The translations under genes and the position numbers were made by a program. Under the pieces are notes generated by a model. It was not told the DNA's origin. It made no database searches and saw only the letters and a list, made by a program, of their open reading frames with translations. From Diphasiastrum complanatum (Eukaryota > Streptophyta > Lycopodiopsida > Lycopodiales > Lycopodiaceae), in NCBI GenBank assembly GCA_029204225.1, contig CM055092.1, positions 87,036,537 to 87,100,536 on the forward strand: 64,000 bases of DNA, written 5' to 3'. Each line of letters opens with the position of its first letter. The stretch's first letter is position 1. Below, one piece after another: positions 45,721 to 57,153 of this stretch.

Positions 45721-46998
45721 ACTTTTGAGGGTAGATGTTAAGACAATTCCTGAGTGGTATACAGCTTTAGCAACCTACCTATCCACACTAGAGACACCCA
45801 ATAGTACGACGATTCCAGAAAAAACGAAAGCTATGTCTACAAGCCCTAAAGTTCGCTTTAATAAGGGGCACACTATATAGACGAGGTGTAGAAGGGTTGT
45901 ATCGAAGATGCGTCACTCCTGAAGAAGCCAAATTTATACTAGAGGAGTGCCACGATTCTGCCTATGGGGGCCTCTTTGCCAACCAACTCACATGGCAGAA
46001 AATTCTGAGGGCGGGTTATTGGTGGCCGACACTATTCCAAGATGCCCATTTACATGCCCGGAACTGTGACACCTGTCAACGAGTTGACAAGACGGATAAC
46101 AGGGTGCGATCGTTAGTTCCAATACAAGCCTATCTCCCCTTTGAAAAAAGGGCATCGACTTCGTTGGCCCAATACACCCAGCTTCATCTAGCCGAAAACA
46201 TTATATCATAGTGGCCACTGACTATTTCACAAAGTGGGCTGAGGCACGGGCTGTGGCCAAAGACAATGCAAAAAAAACCGCCTAGTTCTTACTAGAACAG
46301 GTGATAGGCCGGTTTGGTACACCCAGAGAACTCATCTCTGACAGGGGTAGTCATTTTCGGAACAAAACTATCAAGGCCTTGACCGATCAGTTGACGATCA
46401 AGCATCGGAAAAGCACACCCTACCACCCGCAAGCCAACGGTCAGGCTGAAAGCATGAACAAACAACTGGTAGGGGTCCTAAGGAAAACCGTATTAGATCG
46501 ACAAAGGGATTGGGACAAAAAATTGTATTCGGCATTGTGGGCATATAATGCCACCTATAAGACCAGTACCAACCACATGCCCTTTTTTCTAGTGTATGGC
46601 CAAGAATGTGTACTGCCAATAGAAATAGAGCTCCCATCCTTGCGGTTTGCCATGAAGCATGACCTAGGAGAGAAAGAATCAATACAGCACCGACTGGACA
46701 CTTTACAAGACCTGGACGAGCACCGGATAGCTGCTTTAAATCACCAAGAAACTCACAAAAGATGCATGAAGGAGATTCATGATAGGAACATGCGCGATTA
46801 CCAGTTCAGGCAGGGGCAGTTAGTGTTGTCCTACAACGCTAGACACGAGCTGATGCCTCAAACGTAGGGGCCACACTGGAACGGTCCGTATGATATAGTG
46901 AAGTTGTATGAAAATAACACGGTTAAGCTAGCGGAGTTGAACGGTGAAATTTTTAAGCATCAAACCAACATAAATAAGATAAAAGCTTACCGTACTTA
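45721..46998 (+). pseudogene. Tat-like gypsy: integrase
   Basis: Zinc-binding region YRRCVTPEEAKFILEECHDS...YGG and HARNCDTCQRVDKT. Core: WGIDFVGPIHP (after a frameshift), VATDYFTKWAEARAVAKDNA, ELISDRGSHFRNKTIKALTD, STPYHPQANGQAESMNKQLV. All three catalytic acids (D, D, E) can be seen. Then ALWAYNATYKTSTNHMPFFL, VYGQECVLPIEIELPS and, after a TAG at 46865, the C-terminal GPHWNGPYDIVKLYENNTVK. Frameshifts near 46150 and 46285 and stops make it inactive. Confidence 0.9.
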
Positions 46999-47204
46999 AA
47001 AAAAAAAGGGCCAAAGTCACCTATACAGTATGTAACACCTTTTCATGTTCACCTTTTTAGGTATCAGAGTGAACGACCTAGAAGCATCACGAGTCTATGA
47101 ACACTCAGAAGTAGCCTTAGTGACCTTGTACATATACGCTGAACAGAAGGGTGCCAAAAATCCATACAAAAATTCATAAAATCGAGAAAAATACAAAAAG
47201 ATTA

Positions 47205-47890
47205 TTGTTGTGATATGGAACTCACCTAGGAACTTGGGACATATACGTTGAAGGTAGACGGAGCCTGTAGACATTCGAATAGAGAAGGTGCCATAGGAGC
47301 AGTATTGTAGAATCCCAATGGGACTGAACTAGCCAGTATAGGAGTCCTATTAAGGAAAGGATTCACGAACAACACTGCCAAATACAAAGCCCTTCTAATC
47401 GGTCTACAAATGACCATGCGAGTTGCGCAAACTATAGGCAACCTCCGAATTATGGGAGATTCAAAACTCCTACTCCGAGGTATGACCGGCGTATATCGAC
47501 TCAAAAGCAGGACCTTACAGGCCTATGCAAGTGCCATCAACAAATACACTAGATAGTTTTCCCATGTCGAATGGATGTATATTCCACGAGCACAGAACAA
47601 CGTGCTGATAGTCTAGCTGTGATAGCCTACGACCACGATCATTATTGGCAATGTGAGCCAGGTAGGGTAGCCATTTCGCCCATAACCATTGCTGCGGAGC
47701 TATGGACAATCCTAAAAGCCCAAGCATGGTATGAATTTCGGTGGATCAGAAGTCTGATAAACCAAGTAGGTCTAGAGAATCCCCAACTCCTAGCCCAATT
47801 ACATCAGTTAATGAGCCATAAACTATCTAGAACTTGTTTTAGGTCACACCATAGTAGCATAACCCATGGGTCACACGGCCTAAGTACATA
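47205..47890 (+). pseudogene. Tat-like gypsy: second (archaeal-type) RNase H downstream of integrase
   Basis: LGTYTLKVDGACRHSNREGA, IGVLLRKGFTNNTAKYKALL, IGLQMTMRVAQTIGNLRIMG, DSKLLLRGMTGVY, FSHVEWMYIPRAQNN, then (frameshift at ~47600) ADSLAVIAYDHDHYWQCEPG and RWIRSLINQVGLENPQLLAQ. The VDGA, xxExxALxxGL-like (here K replaces the Glu), GDS and RAxxxADxLA landmarks fit a full RNase H fold distinct from the one at 45250. A second RNase H after integrase is a known hallmark of the Tat lineage of Ty3/gypsy. Stops are present at several places. Confidence 0.75.
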
Positions 47891-47990
47891 GTAAAACCCC
47901 TACCCTAGCATGAACCTGATAGATACACACGGAAGGGGAGAGGGGTCTACAGCTTAAAGATTTTTTGTACATTCAACACATTGTATATTC

Positions 47991-49025
47991 ATGTACTTAA
48001 ATGCTAAAACACAGGTGATGGAATTCATTGCTGAAAAGAGTATGGAAGACCCACAGAGCCGTGATCAGCCCGACCAACGCCATAGAAAACTGATGAGGTT
48101 CATACTGAAGGAAGGACAGAGGACCGACATAGAAATCCAACGTTTGAAAGAAGAATTGAAGAAACAAAAGAACCTACAAATCAGAGCCACTAACGAGTTG
48201 GTTAGCACCAATAAGGAGCGAGATACCTGGAAGCAGAAGTACAATGACCTCAAGGAGGCTAATGACAGACGACAGATAAGCCATAGGGAGGGGTATAAAG
48301 GGTAGGAAAAGATCCTAGCCAACACCAAGGTGGAACTAGCTGCAACCGAAACTACCGTAGCCATGCTAGCTAGGCAGTTACATGAGTATCAAAGAAAAGA
48401 AGCTGCAAGAGGACCAATCAGGCATCAGAGTTCCTGCAACCCTTTACCCACTTACCCTGTGCACCGCAAGAAAATTTTGTCAGACAGTCTGTTTTACAAA
48501 AACTTCGATGCTTATAGTTTATATCTACCACCCATGGAGTTTCCGCTAGATGTCTAGGTTTTTGAGCTACGGCCATCCACGAGTTCCGCCCTCAGATTCA
48601 CATGGCCACTCATCCCAGGTAGTTTTAAAAACTACAAAGATTCCTGCGAAAGCTTATGTAGGTTATCAGTTGTTGTCGCGCACCAAAAAGATGATATCAT
48701 TAGATTGGCCGGCAACTATGCCTACTGCCTGGAGAATTGGTTACTACAACCTTGGGGCGCTAAGACTAAACCCACTAGGATTCACCTTACCAGATGGTGG
48801 TACAACCCCAATCCCAATGAGTCCATGGAGTCAGGAGTGGACCTAGCATTGTACCTGCAGATGCATGACAGAACTTCCAAGGAATGCAAAATCCTAAATG
48901 AGATGTTTTATTTTAAGTTCCTGGAAGGTGCCGATCCAGCCCTTGTGGATGTGGCAGAAGTGGACCACAATTACACTGGGGACTTGAAGAACCAACGGAC
49001 GGAAATGTGCAGGAATGCATTGTAA
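47991..49025 (+). pseudogene. Tat-like gypsy: unrecognised 3' ORF with coiled coil
   Basis: Follows the second RNase H on the same strand. First part (47991-48305): MEFIAEKSMEDPQSRDQPDQ, then a highly charged coiled coil (LKEELKKQKNLQIRATNELV, KERDTWKQKYNDLKEANDRR). It continues past a TAG (48303) as LANTKVELAATETTVAMLAR and QLHEYQRKEAARG. After a frameshift, YAYCLENWLLQPWGAKTKPT, HLTRWWYNPNPNESMESGVD, LKNQRTEMCRNAL to a TAA at 49023. I do not recognise the C-terminal domain. It may be Gag-like. Its order (coiled coil, then a globular C-terminus) recalls the ORF at 36435-39229, but I see no sequence match. Confidence 0.55.
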
Positions 49026-50016
49026 CCACCCACCTCACTATTATGCATCATACACTAGACACGGTATGGTGAGCATCTGTTGCAAGTCTCAGTTTTCTAT
49101 GCATATATATTTATTGCATCTCTATAAAAACTCTGAGCTGCATTTGGGCATTTGCTAACTTCTATGGACATAAATGACTGTATAGACGCATAGTTGAGGG
49201 GGGGGTTGAGAAAGGAAAAAGTGGGAACAGAAACAGTAAGGCACAGAAGAAAAACATATAAAAAAAAACAGAAAAAGAGAGAGAAAGAAAGACTGAGAGA
49301 AAAAAAAAAAAAAAAAGACTTCAACCATCTCTATCGGATCCTGAACCAATTTGTGACGATGAGTGACGCCTCACACATCCATAGGAGGTGAGGACGATTC
49401 TCCTAATCGATTCCATAGACTAGCGGAAAACCAGCGCTTCCTACTATCTGGTGTATTGGATCTTAGGACAGTAAGTTGTCCTACATGGACTACTATCGGA
49501 ATATAGGGCTTGAGAGAAGAGTCAGTACAGAGAGGAGAAGTGGTTATTCCCTGTCGAATTGATTCTTAGAGAATTTAAGTTGAATGTCTAAACAAAAAAA
49601 GAGCTGGTAATCACCAGTCTGGACCAGTTTCAGAGTTGGGGAACTAAAGCCTCATCATGCATACATTCACACACACATCAATGACACGGTGTTAGACACA
49701 ATACTGTTGACTTGCATCCATATCATCCTATCTCCAATCCTGAGATTTGATGGGTTTTTGCAGGTATGAAAACACCAAATTGTTCAAAGATGATGCGGTC
49801 AAATCCAATCCGATTGCAGATAGATTCTAAGGGCTAAATCGATGGCCTTTGGGTAGGAAGCTGTTGAAGCCATCTCATCAACTCATTGTGGTTAGCATCA
49901 CCTAGCAAGGGTGCTAAGCCCACTAAACTTGATCCACCACCAGGAGCCGATCTGCGAAACCAGAGACTCTGGGTCTGCCATATGGGGACCATACTACCCA
50001 GTGGTAGCCACCAATG
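49026..50016. other. no gene seen; long purine tract
   Basis: 49194-49317 is a nearly pure purine tract (A/G, 124 bp, ending in A16). The rest has no recognisable element. Confidence 0.4.
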
Positions 50017-52010
50017 TTAGCCGATATTTTCACACGGAAAATCGGACTAATATTGAAGTTTAAGTTTGCAATAATTGAAAAAATCGACATGTAAAACCCG
50101 GTTATTAGAGAAAAATAGGCACAAATTTGTCTTAGGTCTAGGTCCCAACCCGTCCCTAAAGTGGCTAGACACAGTTTAAAAGTAAGAAATTGACTTTTCA
50201 AAAAAACCATCAAAAATATTTTGTGGTCAAATTTTGTAAGACCGAGTCGTGTCGGTCCACCTAGAATTGGGTCCCAGCCCGTCCTAAATGAGGCTAGAGC
50301 AAATTCTGCGGCCTTAGAAATGGCCGGTAAATATTTTACGACTTTTCAAAAAAAATGGCCAATTGTCAAAAAATAGCCCGTATGACCGTGCTAAAATCTC
50401 ACCATGTACTGAGCCCAATTTTACTAATATATGATCACTCAGTGTATTTTTCAGAGAAATCGTGTTGTCGTGGGAGCCCTAGTCATGAATGCTGAAAAAG
50501 TCAACCACATAAGAAAAAAAATCGAAAAAGAAATTTTCGGGTAAAAACGGGACCTGGAAACATGGATTCAGTATCAAGGAGTCACAGAAACCCTAACGGC
50601 AAAGTTTAGGCAATTTACGGACAATTAACGAAATGTGTGGGCCAAGTGGTTACCCAACAGGCCAAAAACCTAGACAAATGAGCAGTAGGCGCACGGCCCT
50701 TGAAAAATCGAAGAAAGGCCGAAAACACAGGTACCCAAAGAAAAACGAAAGCCACCTACTAAAAATAGGGGTTGAAAAAGGGCCTCACCCAAAATTTGGA
50801 TAATAAATGCCAAAACACCTTGGAAGCTATAAACGTTGGGAGGTACACCCTCTAGCCATTGACATTTTGGGCTTCTAGGGTGTACAAAAGGGAAAACTTG
50901 AATGGCCTCCCTAGCCTTTGACAGAAATGGCATCTTGGCTAGTTTTGGAATAGAGTCTTGAATGCACCACTCCCCCACTCTCTTATGGAGGCCATTAGGT
51001 GTACTATCTAATGGGTTGGGGACAAATGGAAAAGAGGGCTTGAAGGGCATGAAGAATGACAAGATGGCATTGTGAAGGGGATGCATTGGATTTTCCTATA
51101 AGAAGGAGCCAACTCCTTGTATTTCAAATGTTAATGCTTTTGTATGTTAGTGCTTTTGTGAGTTAGTAGTTTTGGATTCTTGTTGTCTTGCCTCATATGA
51201 GTGGAGAGCTTTGTGAGGTTTGCTTTGTCTTGTAGTTGTTTGGTGAGGCCATAGTCTTTCTTGGATTCTTATATCTTGTTGTTCGATATGGAGGTGTTGT
51301 ATGCTTTGGCTTATGTTGCTCTATGCTAGTGCTGTGTGTGGAATGTGGGAGGTGAAATTCACTTTGTGTATCTTGTAGTCTCATTACTTCCCATGCTAGT
51401 ATTGTCATTTGAGAGAGTAGTATGCTAAATTTTGAGTGATGATTGTTCAATGTAAATTGTTTGAGAATGGGAGAGGTTACTAATTTCCATGATTTATTGG
51501 TTAAGGGTTGCTTGATCCTCACTAACATGCTTGTATTGTGGTTAATGGTTGAGGAGCTAAATGATTAGGATCATCGTAAGTTGTAGGGGAAGTGTGTTGG
51601 TTGTTGGTAATGCAAGGTTGTGATGATATGTTGGGTGTGAGAGCATCGTGTGTTTGAGAAATATTTGTGGAAGTTGTAAGTTATACGTGATAAGCAGAGA
51701 GAGAGTTATGTTCAATGAGCTTAGCCTAAATACTCTTTTCGGATTCCTTCCATGGACAACTCTTCTATGATGAGCTTGAGAGGAATTCTTGTACTAGAAG
51801 CTCCTTGGAAGCTCCACCCTCATCTTTAGGACATTGTTTTGTTGAGAGCATGTCGAAAATCACATTTAGAGGAGAGCTTGGAGTGTCTTGATTGAGCTCG
51901 TAATTGAGTTTTCGAGATGACTTCAGCTATTCATCACTTCACTTTCACGAAAGGTATTCATTGATGTTGTGGTAAGGCCATTCTCTATCATTAGTATCAT
52001 TGACACACAT
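50017..52010 (+). repeat. possible long LTR of the Tat-like element
   Basis: Starts TGTTAGCCGATATTTT after the 3' ORF. It contains a TATA-like 'cctataagaagg' near 51096-51107, followed by an unstructured leader-like region with many 'ttgtg' and 'gtgaggtt' motifs. There is no second copy in the window and no clear end, so this is a positional inference. No gene: minus-strand frames at 50670-51528 have no motif. Confidence 0.3.
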
Positions 52011-52319
52011 GCTGTTAGTTTATGTCAAATCAGTGTTGATAGGAGGATGAATGATTACATATTCTATTCTATTTTCCATCACTGCAAGAAGTGATTGAAT
52101 CCAATTCTGGTTCTGTGATTTGGTACTGACACAAAATGCATTGAGTAAGGGTTCCCTTCTGCTGCCCATCATTGTCCACATACGAAAATCAGACCTACGA
52201 TGGTTTGAAAGTGCCAGTTGTAGCCAGTTGTAGCCTAGCAGACATGTTGTAGCCTTCAACCACTATCCGTCGGGAGAAATCAAGAATTGCGGCTTGTCCA
52301 TCTTTGGTTATAGAAGAAA
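52011..52319. other. no gene seen
   Basis: No motif recognised on either strand. Confidence 0.35.
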
Positions 52320-52680
52320 AAACAGGCTCTCAGCCCTGTCTGCGGCCAACCAGGCCTCCATCAGATCAGTCGGTTGGCAACCTTCCGAACGACATCCACA
52401 GAGAAAAAGCAGTATACCAGGCCTGCCACAGCCTGCTTACACTTGTCAGAGGCCTGATCCACCTATCTGCGGGCTGTGTACATGTTATGTGGACTGTATG
52501 TGACCTGCCTACTAGCCATCCTACCTGTCTACGGCCAATCAGGGCCTGCCACATGGCCTGCGGCCTTGTATTAGTTGTCCACGGTCTTGCATCAGCTGTC
52601 TGAGGCCTGTGCAACTTGTCTGAGGTCTGTGCGGCCTGCCTGCAACCTGCCATGAGCCGTTGGTGACCTGTGCCAGGGGT
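52320..52680 (+). repeat. GC-rich degenerate short-unit repeat
   Basis: Repeated variants of GCCTG(C/T)C, TGCGGCCT, CTGTCTGCGG and CGGCCAA(C/T)CAGG about every 15-25 bp. Far richer in G+C than the surroundings. Open frames through it on both strands are a by-product of the repeat. Confidence 0.65.
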
Positions 52681-53279
52681 TTTTCAGTGGCTAATCCTCT
52701 GATACATCACTGCAGAGAACATAGCTATTTAGAGGTATAAGAGCTTGTAAATGATGGGTATTGGCATCTGACAAATGTCACCTCCACTCGATACGCAGAA
52801 ATATCACAATCTCTTACACAAACCCCAATCTTTGAGCCACCAGTACACATCTGTAGCATCTAACAGTGACAGCAAAAATCTAGTGAATAATCCTAGAAGA
52901 GCATGGTTTCAACACCCTGAATTACTTTCCCAATCGGCATAACATTATTAATGTAAAATAAGATTAATATGAGTTAAAAAATATAGTTCCTAATTGAAAG
53001 TTTCTTTAAGATAACTCAATACGTTCACTACTCTCTAATGACATTATTTTGTACTTATCACACTAAACACATAAGAAATGGCAAAATGTGTGACGATGAT
53101 CATAAAGATGGGACTTCCAATCAATAGTCTAAATAGTGTTTTGCTGCACTTTCATCACCAAGGCTAGTCAACTTGAGTTTTGATTCCATTGTGCAAATTC
53201 ATATTTACAATTAGACCATTTCAACAATCCTTTGATCTACGTTGTTTGAGTAAGAAATAAACTATTTTGTTGATGCTAA
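52681..53279. other. no gene seen
   Basis: AT-rich, no motif. Confidence 0.35.
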
Positions 53280-53800
53280 ACTTTAGATCCTTCCATGACA
53301 TAAATGAAATTTGCCAAGACCTTTCACATCAAATTCAAAATTAAAACCTCGATTGTCCAAAAAAACAAAGTGCCATCCTCATGCATGATTTAAAGGTTAG
53401 TTTCATATGCACTTCTCAAAAGACCAAATCTCAAAAATATTCATCAATACATGAGTAACATGCGCTTGGAAAATGCTTTGACCCATAAAATGTTATATTG
53501 AAGCTAGATGTTATTTACCTATAACAAAGAAGCCTTAAACTTGAAAAATGTGAACTTCTTCATTAAGAATACCACTCAAAAAATGCACTTTTAGCTGTCA
53601 CTTGAGCAATACACCAATTAAAATGAAATGTTATAGTGAATACACAATAAATTGTATTCATCTTAACAACAAGAGCAAAAGTTTCTTCATAATTGAGACC
53701 TTTTTTGTTTAACATAGCCTCTCACTATGAGACATGCTTTATGCTTCTAAAGAGAACCATCGAATTTATACTTTAAATCATAAATCCATAGGCTTTTTGC
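53280..53800 (-). pseudogene. Ty1/copia reverse transcriptase fragment, heavily decayed
   Basis: Minus-strand pieces in several frames: KKGLNYEETFA, a VVKMNTI-like piece, KSAFL-like, NGIL-EEVH-like, then a piece resembling RIDEYF-DL-F-KC. These are successive landmarks of the copia RT fingers and palm upstream of the YVDD. No frame stays open for more than a few dozen codons. Confidence 0.55.
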
Positions 53801-53859
53801 CTTGAGGAAGCTATATTGGATTTATCTCCTCTACTCTCTTAAATCCTAGATTAATCTGC

Positions 53860-54722
53860 CTCCATTCATGCTGCTGCATTTTTACTTGTGTTGTCCCACA
53901 GTTTGCATATTTGAACTGTTTGTCGCTACAGTCTGCATTTTTACTCAAGAATTTCCACAGGCAAAAAACCCTACACTGTTGCTGAAAAACCCGACATTGT
54001 CGCCTTTTCACCTTCGGGCCATCCTGAGCAACTAAGTGTTTTGCGACACTTCCAGAAAAGCGACAGTTGCACAGTCTACATAAATACAAGTAAATTTAAA
54101 CAGGCGAAAAATGCGACAGTCTGCATTTCACCAGCATCAATTTTAGCGCAACCGACATCGCGGCCTCCTCACACTCGTTCTATGCACTGTGCAATCAGAT
54201 TTGACAATGACAGCAACCACCCACGATCTCCTACAGATAGCACAACCACTTTTGTACCTTCTTCATCTGCACACCTGTAAAATTTGTGTATATAGTGAAT
54301 ACCTTTTATGTATTCAATACATAGAACGAAGCATGATTTGTAATATGTGAGACAGACATTGTAGATGGTTTTACACATCGATTCTTTCTTTCAAACAGAT
54401 TGTCAGTAATAGGTTTATAACCTTCATAGATTGTGATTAGCTTTGTGAAGCACGCGGTTATGTCTGCTATTGTTCTGTGCTCACTTGCATTATTGACTTG
54501 TGTATTTCATTATACTTAATCTGATTATAGCTCTGTTTGTTCCATGTTCTATCTGACTATCTAATTGATTTGTTTGGTTGTCTGCTCATCGCTTCCGCTA
54601 CCGCCGCGCATTAGAAGCTCTAAGATTATTATATTCTTGTCTTCACCTGCTAAGTCACCAATAGTGCACGCACCGAGAGAATTGAAGGGACTGATCTATC
54701 TTATCCTCCAATTTCTCCGACA
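53860..54722 (+). repeat. 5' LTR (3' part) of copia element C
   Basis: Ends ...TTTCTCCGACA directly before the PBS. The upstream part holds CGACA(G/T)T, GCATTTTTAC and TGTCGCC motifs like those before element A. The left edge is not defined. Confidence 0.5.
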
Positions 54723-54734
54723 TGGTATCAAAGC
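54723..54734 (+). other. PBS of copia element C
   Basis: TGGTATCAAAGC, one base from the consensus, after an LTR ending ...CGACA as in element A. Confidence 0.8.
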
Positions 54735-54926
54735 CAAAGATATCATAACCTATCTGATTCTTTAAGCGGTTTCATTTCAAAGCTATTTCTATAGCCTGAT
54801 AAGCTTCCACAAAAACAAGACTCTACTAGTCGATAGAGTGATTGTCTTCTTGTTCTGTAATTTAGCAACACATTTTCATACTTAAGTCATTGATAGTTAC
54901 TCCTATCACCTGGACTAATCTTTCAC

Positions 54927-55764
54927 ATGGATTCCCAAGGGAAAGCCAGTCCTATCATGGACAAGCTTGATGGAGCCAATTACCATTTGTGAAAATTCAA
55001 GATAAGAACCGTGCTAATGGCTAAGGAGTTGTATGACGTTGTTACAGGTGTAGAGGGAATACCTGAAGTTGATGACGTAGCAATCTCCAGATGGAAGCTG
55101 AAGGATGGCAAAGCATTTGTGTTGATCATCCTCAACATTTCGGATACTCAGATCGGCCATGTGTTCGAAGACATCAAAGAAAGTCTGGGACACCTTGAGC
55201 ACATTATACGAAGTGCGAGATATAGCTTCCAAGCTACATCTCAAAAAGAAACTTTACTCTCTCAAGATGGCAAATGGTAATTCCCTGCAGATTCATATCA
55301 ACCAGTTCAAGAACCTACTGAAGCAAATGGCCACTGTTGGATCTGTCATAGACGATCAAGATGCAGTAATGCAACTGCTTACAAGCTTGCCAAGCTCATA
55401 CGACAGCTGGGTGATGTTCATCATGACGCATCCAGAGCTTACTCTTTCAAGAGTCATTGCAATGTTGTTGCAAGAAGACACACGGAAGGAATGAAGCCTC
55501 CAGTTCCTCAGCCGATTCTCATGCCTTGTACACCAACAAAGGCACCATTAAGCAGAAAAAGAAGAAAGGCCCGAAGCAATCAAAGCAAGACCAAAAACCA
55601 ACACAGTGCAAAGAATAGTCAAACCCGCAGACTAAGAAAGAAGTTGTTCTGCAGATACTGCAAGAGAAACAACCACGAGATTCAAGATTGTCGAATACTA
55701 CAAGCAAAGAACAACATCAAGGGACAGTCAAATCAAGTGGCCAATGCAGCTACAGAAATTCCAT
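54927..55764 (+). pseudogene. copia element C gag with zinc knuckle
   Basis: MDSQGKASPIMDKLDGANYH, KELYDVVTGVEGIPEVDDVA, FVLIILNISDTQIGHVFEDI, a frameshift near 55190 into KKVWDTLSTLYEVRDIASKL, INQFKNLLKQMATVGSVIDD, LLTSLPSSYDSWV, SRVIAMLLQEDTRKE, stop. After another frameshift comes the CCHC knuckle FCRYCKRNNHEIQDCRILQA. One stop lies in the first 20 codons (NYHL*KFKI), in the same position as in element A, so A and C inherited it from a common, already defective copy or share a mutation hotspot. Confidence 0.85.
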
Positions 55765-55796
55765 AGCCCATTCAAGAAGCGGATCATGATGCTTTC

Positions 55797-56420
55797 ATGA
55801 CCAGCCATCAAGGAGCATCCAACGACAGTTCTTGGTTCTTGGATTCCAGTGCCACTCAGCATATGACCAGTCCCATTGGTTGTTTCGAGTCCTATACACC
55901 CTACAATACCAACAAATATGTTCACCTTGGCGATAATAGCACACAAGCTATTAAAGGTGAAGGTATTGAAAGATTAAGCTTTGCAAATGATCAGTCTAAG
56001 CTACTTTCTAAAGTCTTGTATGTACCCAATCTGTCTACAAATATGTCTACTACTTCTGTCTACAAAGCATAATTACAAATCTAGGACATAAAGTAGAACT
56101 CGAATGTGATCAATGCAAAGTAATTGATAGGACAGGCAAGAACCTAGCACTCAGAAAGAGGCATGGATACTTGTATAGATTAAGTCATTGTTTTTCTACC
56201 TCTAGTCAGACGCTCAGTACTTCTATTCAAGCAAATAAAAGTTTACTTTGGCATTATAGACTTGGTCACTTGAATCACGCTTCTATACAGCAAATGTTTA
56301 AACATTCTATTGTTCTTGATCTAGACTATCCATATACTAAAGTCAAATTACCTTTCTGTCAAGACTGTTTAGTTGGTAAACAAACTAGGAAACCATTTAG
56401 ATCAAGCCATCAGCACACTA
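55797..56420 (+). pseudogene. copia element C protease and GAG-pre-integrase
   Basis: Protease motif SWFLDSSATQHMT (the usual D-S-G-A triad has Gly replaced by Ser), then VHLGDNSTQAIKGEG, VLYVPNLSTNM. After a stop and frameshift: VELECDQCKVIDRT, LLWHYRLGHLNHASIQQMFK, LPFCQDCLVGKQTRKPF, RSSHQHTT, where a foldback element is inserted. Confidence 0.85.
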
Positions 56421-57150
56421 CATTAGAGAAAATTTGGACTTGGAAAGGGCCCTATAAGGATTGCCACGTAGGATGACAATTTTTTGGCAATGTAAAATAC
56501 TAAAATAAAATCTTTTTATGCCCACACAATCTTCGATGATTAGCTATTATGTGGGTAGTATAGTCTGTGACTAAAAAAATCATAACTTTTAAACGACAAC
56601 TCGGATTGAAACGATTATGGTGCCATTAGAAAGCCCTTGACGAGAGCTTTTCAACGACACCCAACATGACCCAGTTTCGAGCTACGGTGAAGAAGTTATG
56701 GCCAGTCAAAGTTTTGGTCAGTCAACACTTGGTTAACCCGATATCGCTTTCAAGCGCAGTTGACCAGTTTGACCGACCAAAATTTGACTGGCCATAACTT
56801 CTTCACCGTAGCTCGGAACTAGGTCATGTTGGGTGTCATTGAAAAGCTCTCGTCGAGGGCTTTCTAATGGCACCATAATCATCTCAATCCGAGTTGTCGT
56901 TCAAAAGTTACATTGTTTTTTTTGCTGAGTTGCATACTATGCTACAAATAAAATGGCTTATTTACGGGCTGCCCCCGACGCAAAATTACATTTCTTTTAG
57001 TAAGAAATGTAAATCAATTTGAAGGAGCTACATTACGTAGATTTCAAATTTGATTGTTTTGATTGGACCATGTGGAAGAAAATTTTGAGAAAAAAAAAAT
57101 AAAAGGTATCTTTTTGAAAGGCCCCTGTTGTACTCAAATTTTCTCTAATG
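56421..57150. mobile_element. 730-bp foldback/MITE-like element with TSD CTA
   Basis: Ends are the 16-bp perfect inverted repeat CATTAGAGAAAATTTG, flanked by CTA at 56418-56420 and 57151-57153. The interior carries a long inverted repeat of ~145 bp arms (about 56581-56727 and 56772-56914, around 90% alike), so single strands can fold into a large hairpin. Removing the element with one CTA restores the copia frame QHTRGLLDVVH, as seen in element A (TKGLLDVVHTD). No transposase is encoded. The 3-bp TSD fits PIF/Harbinger- or CACTA-like transposition, but the TIR sequence does not decide. Confidence 0.85.
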
Positions 57151-57153
57151 CTA

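Noticed and set aside
47060-47069. GGTATCAGAG, resembling a copia PBS
   Set aside because: Lies inside the gypsy element between integrase and the second RNase H, with no LTR end beside it. Probably chance, or part of a splice-acceptor-like stretch.
47226-47504. 92-codon minus-strand frame
   Set aside because: Shadow of the plus-strand second RNase H, which has real motifs.
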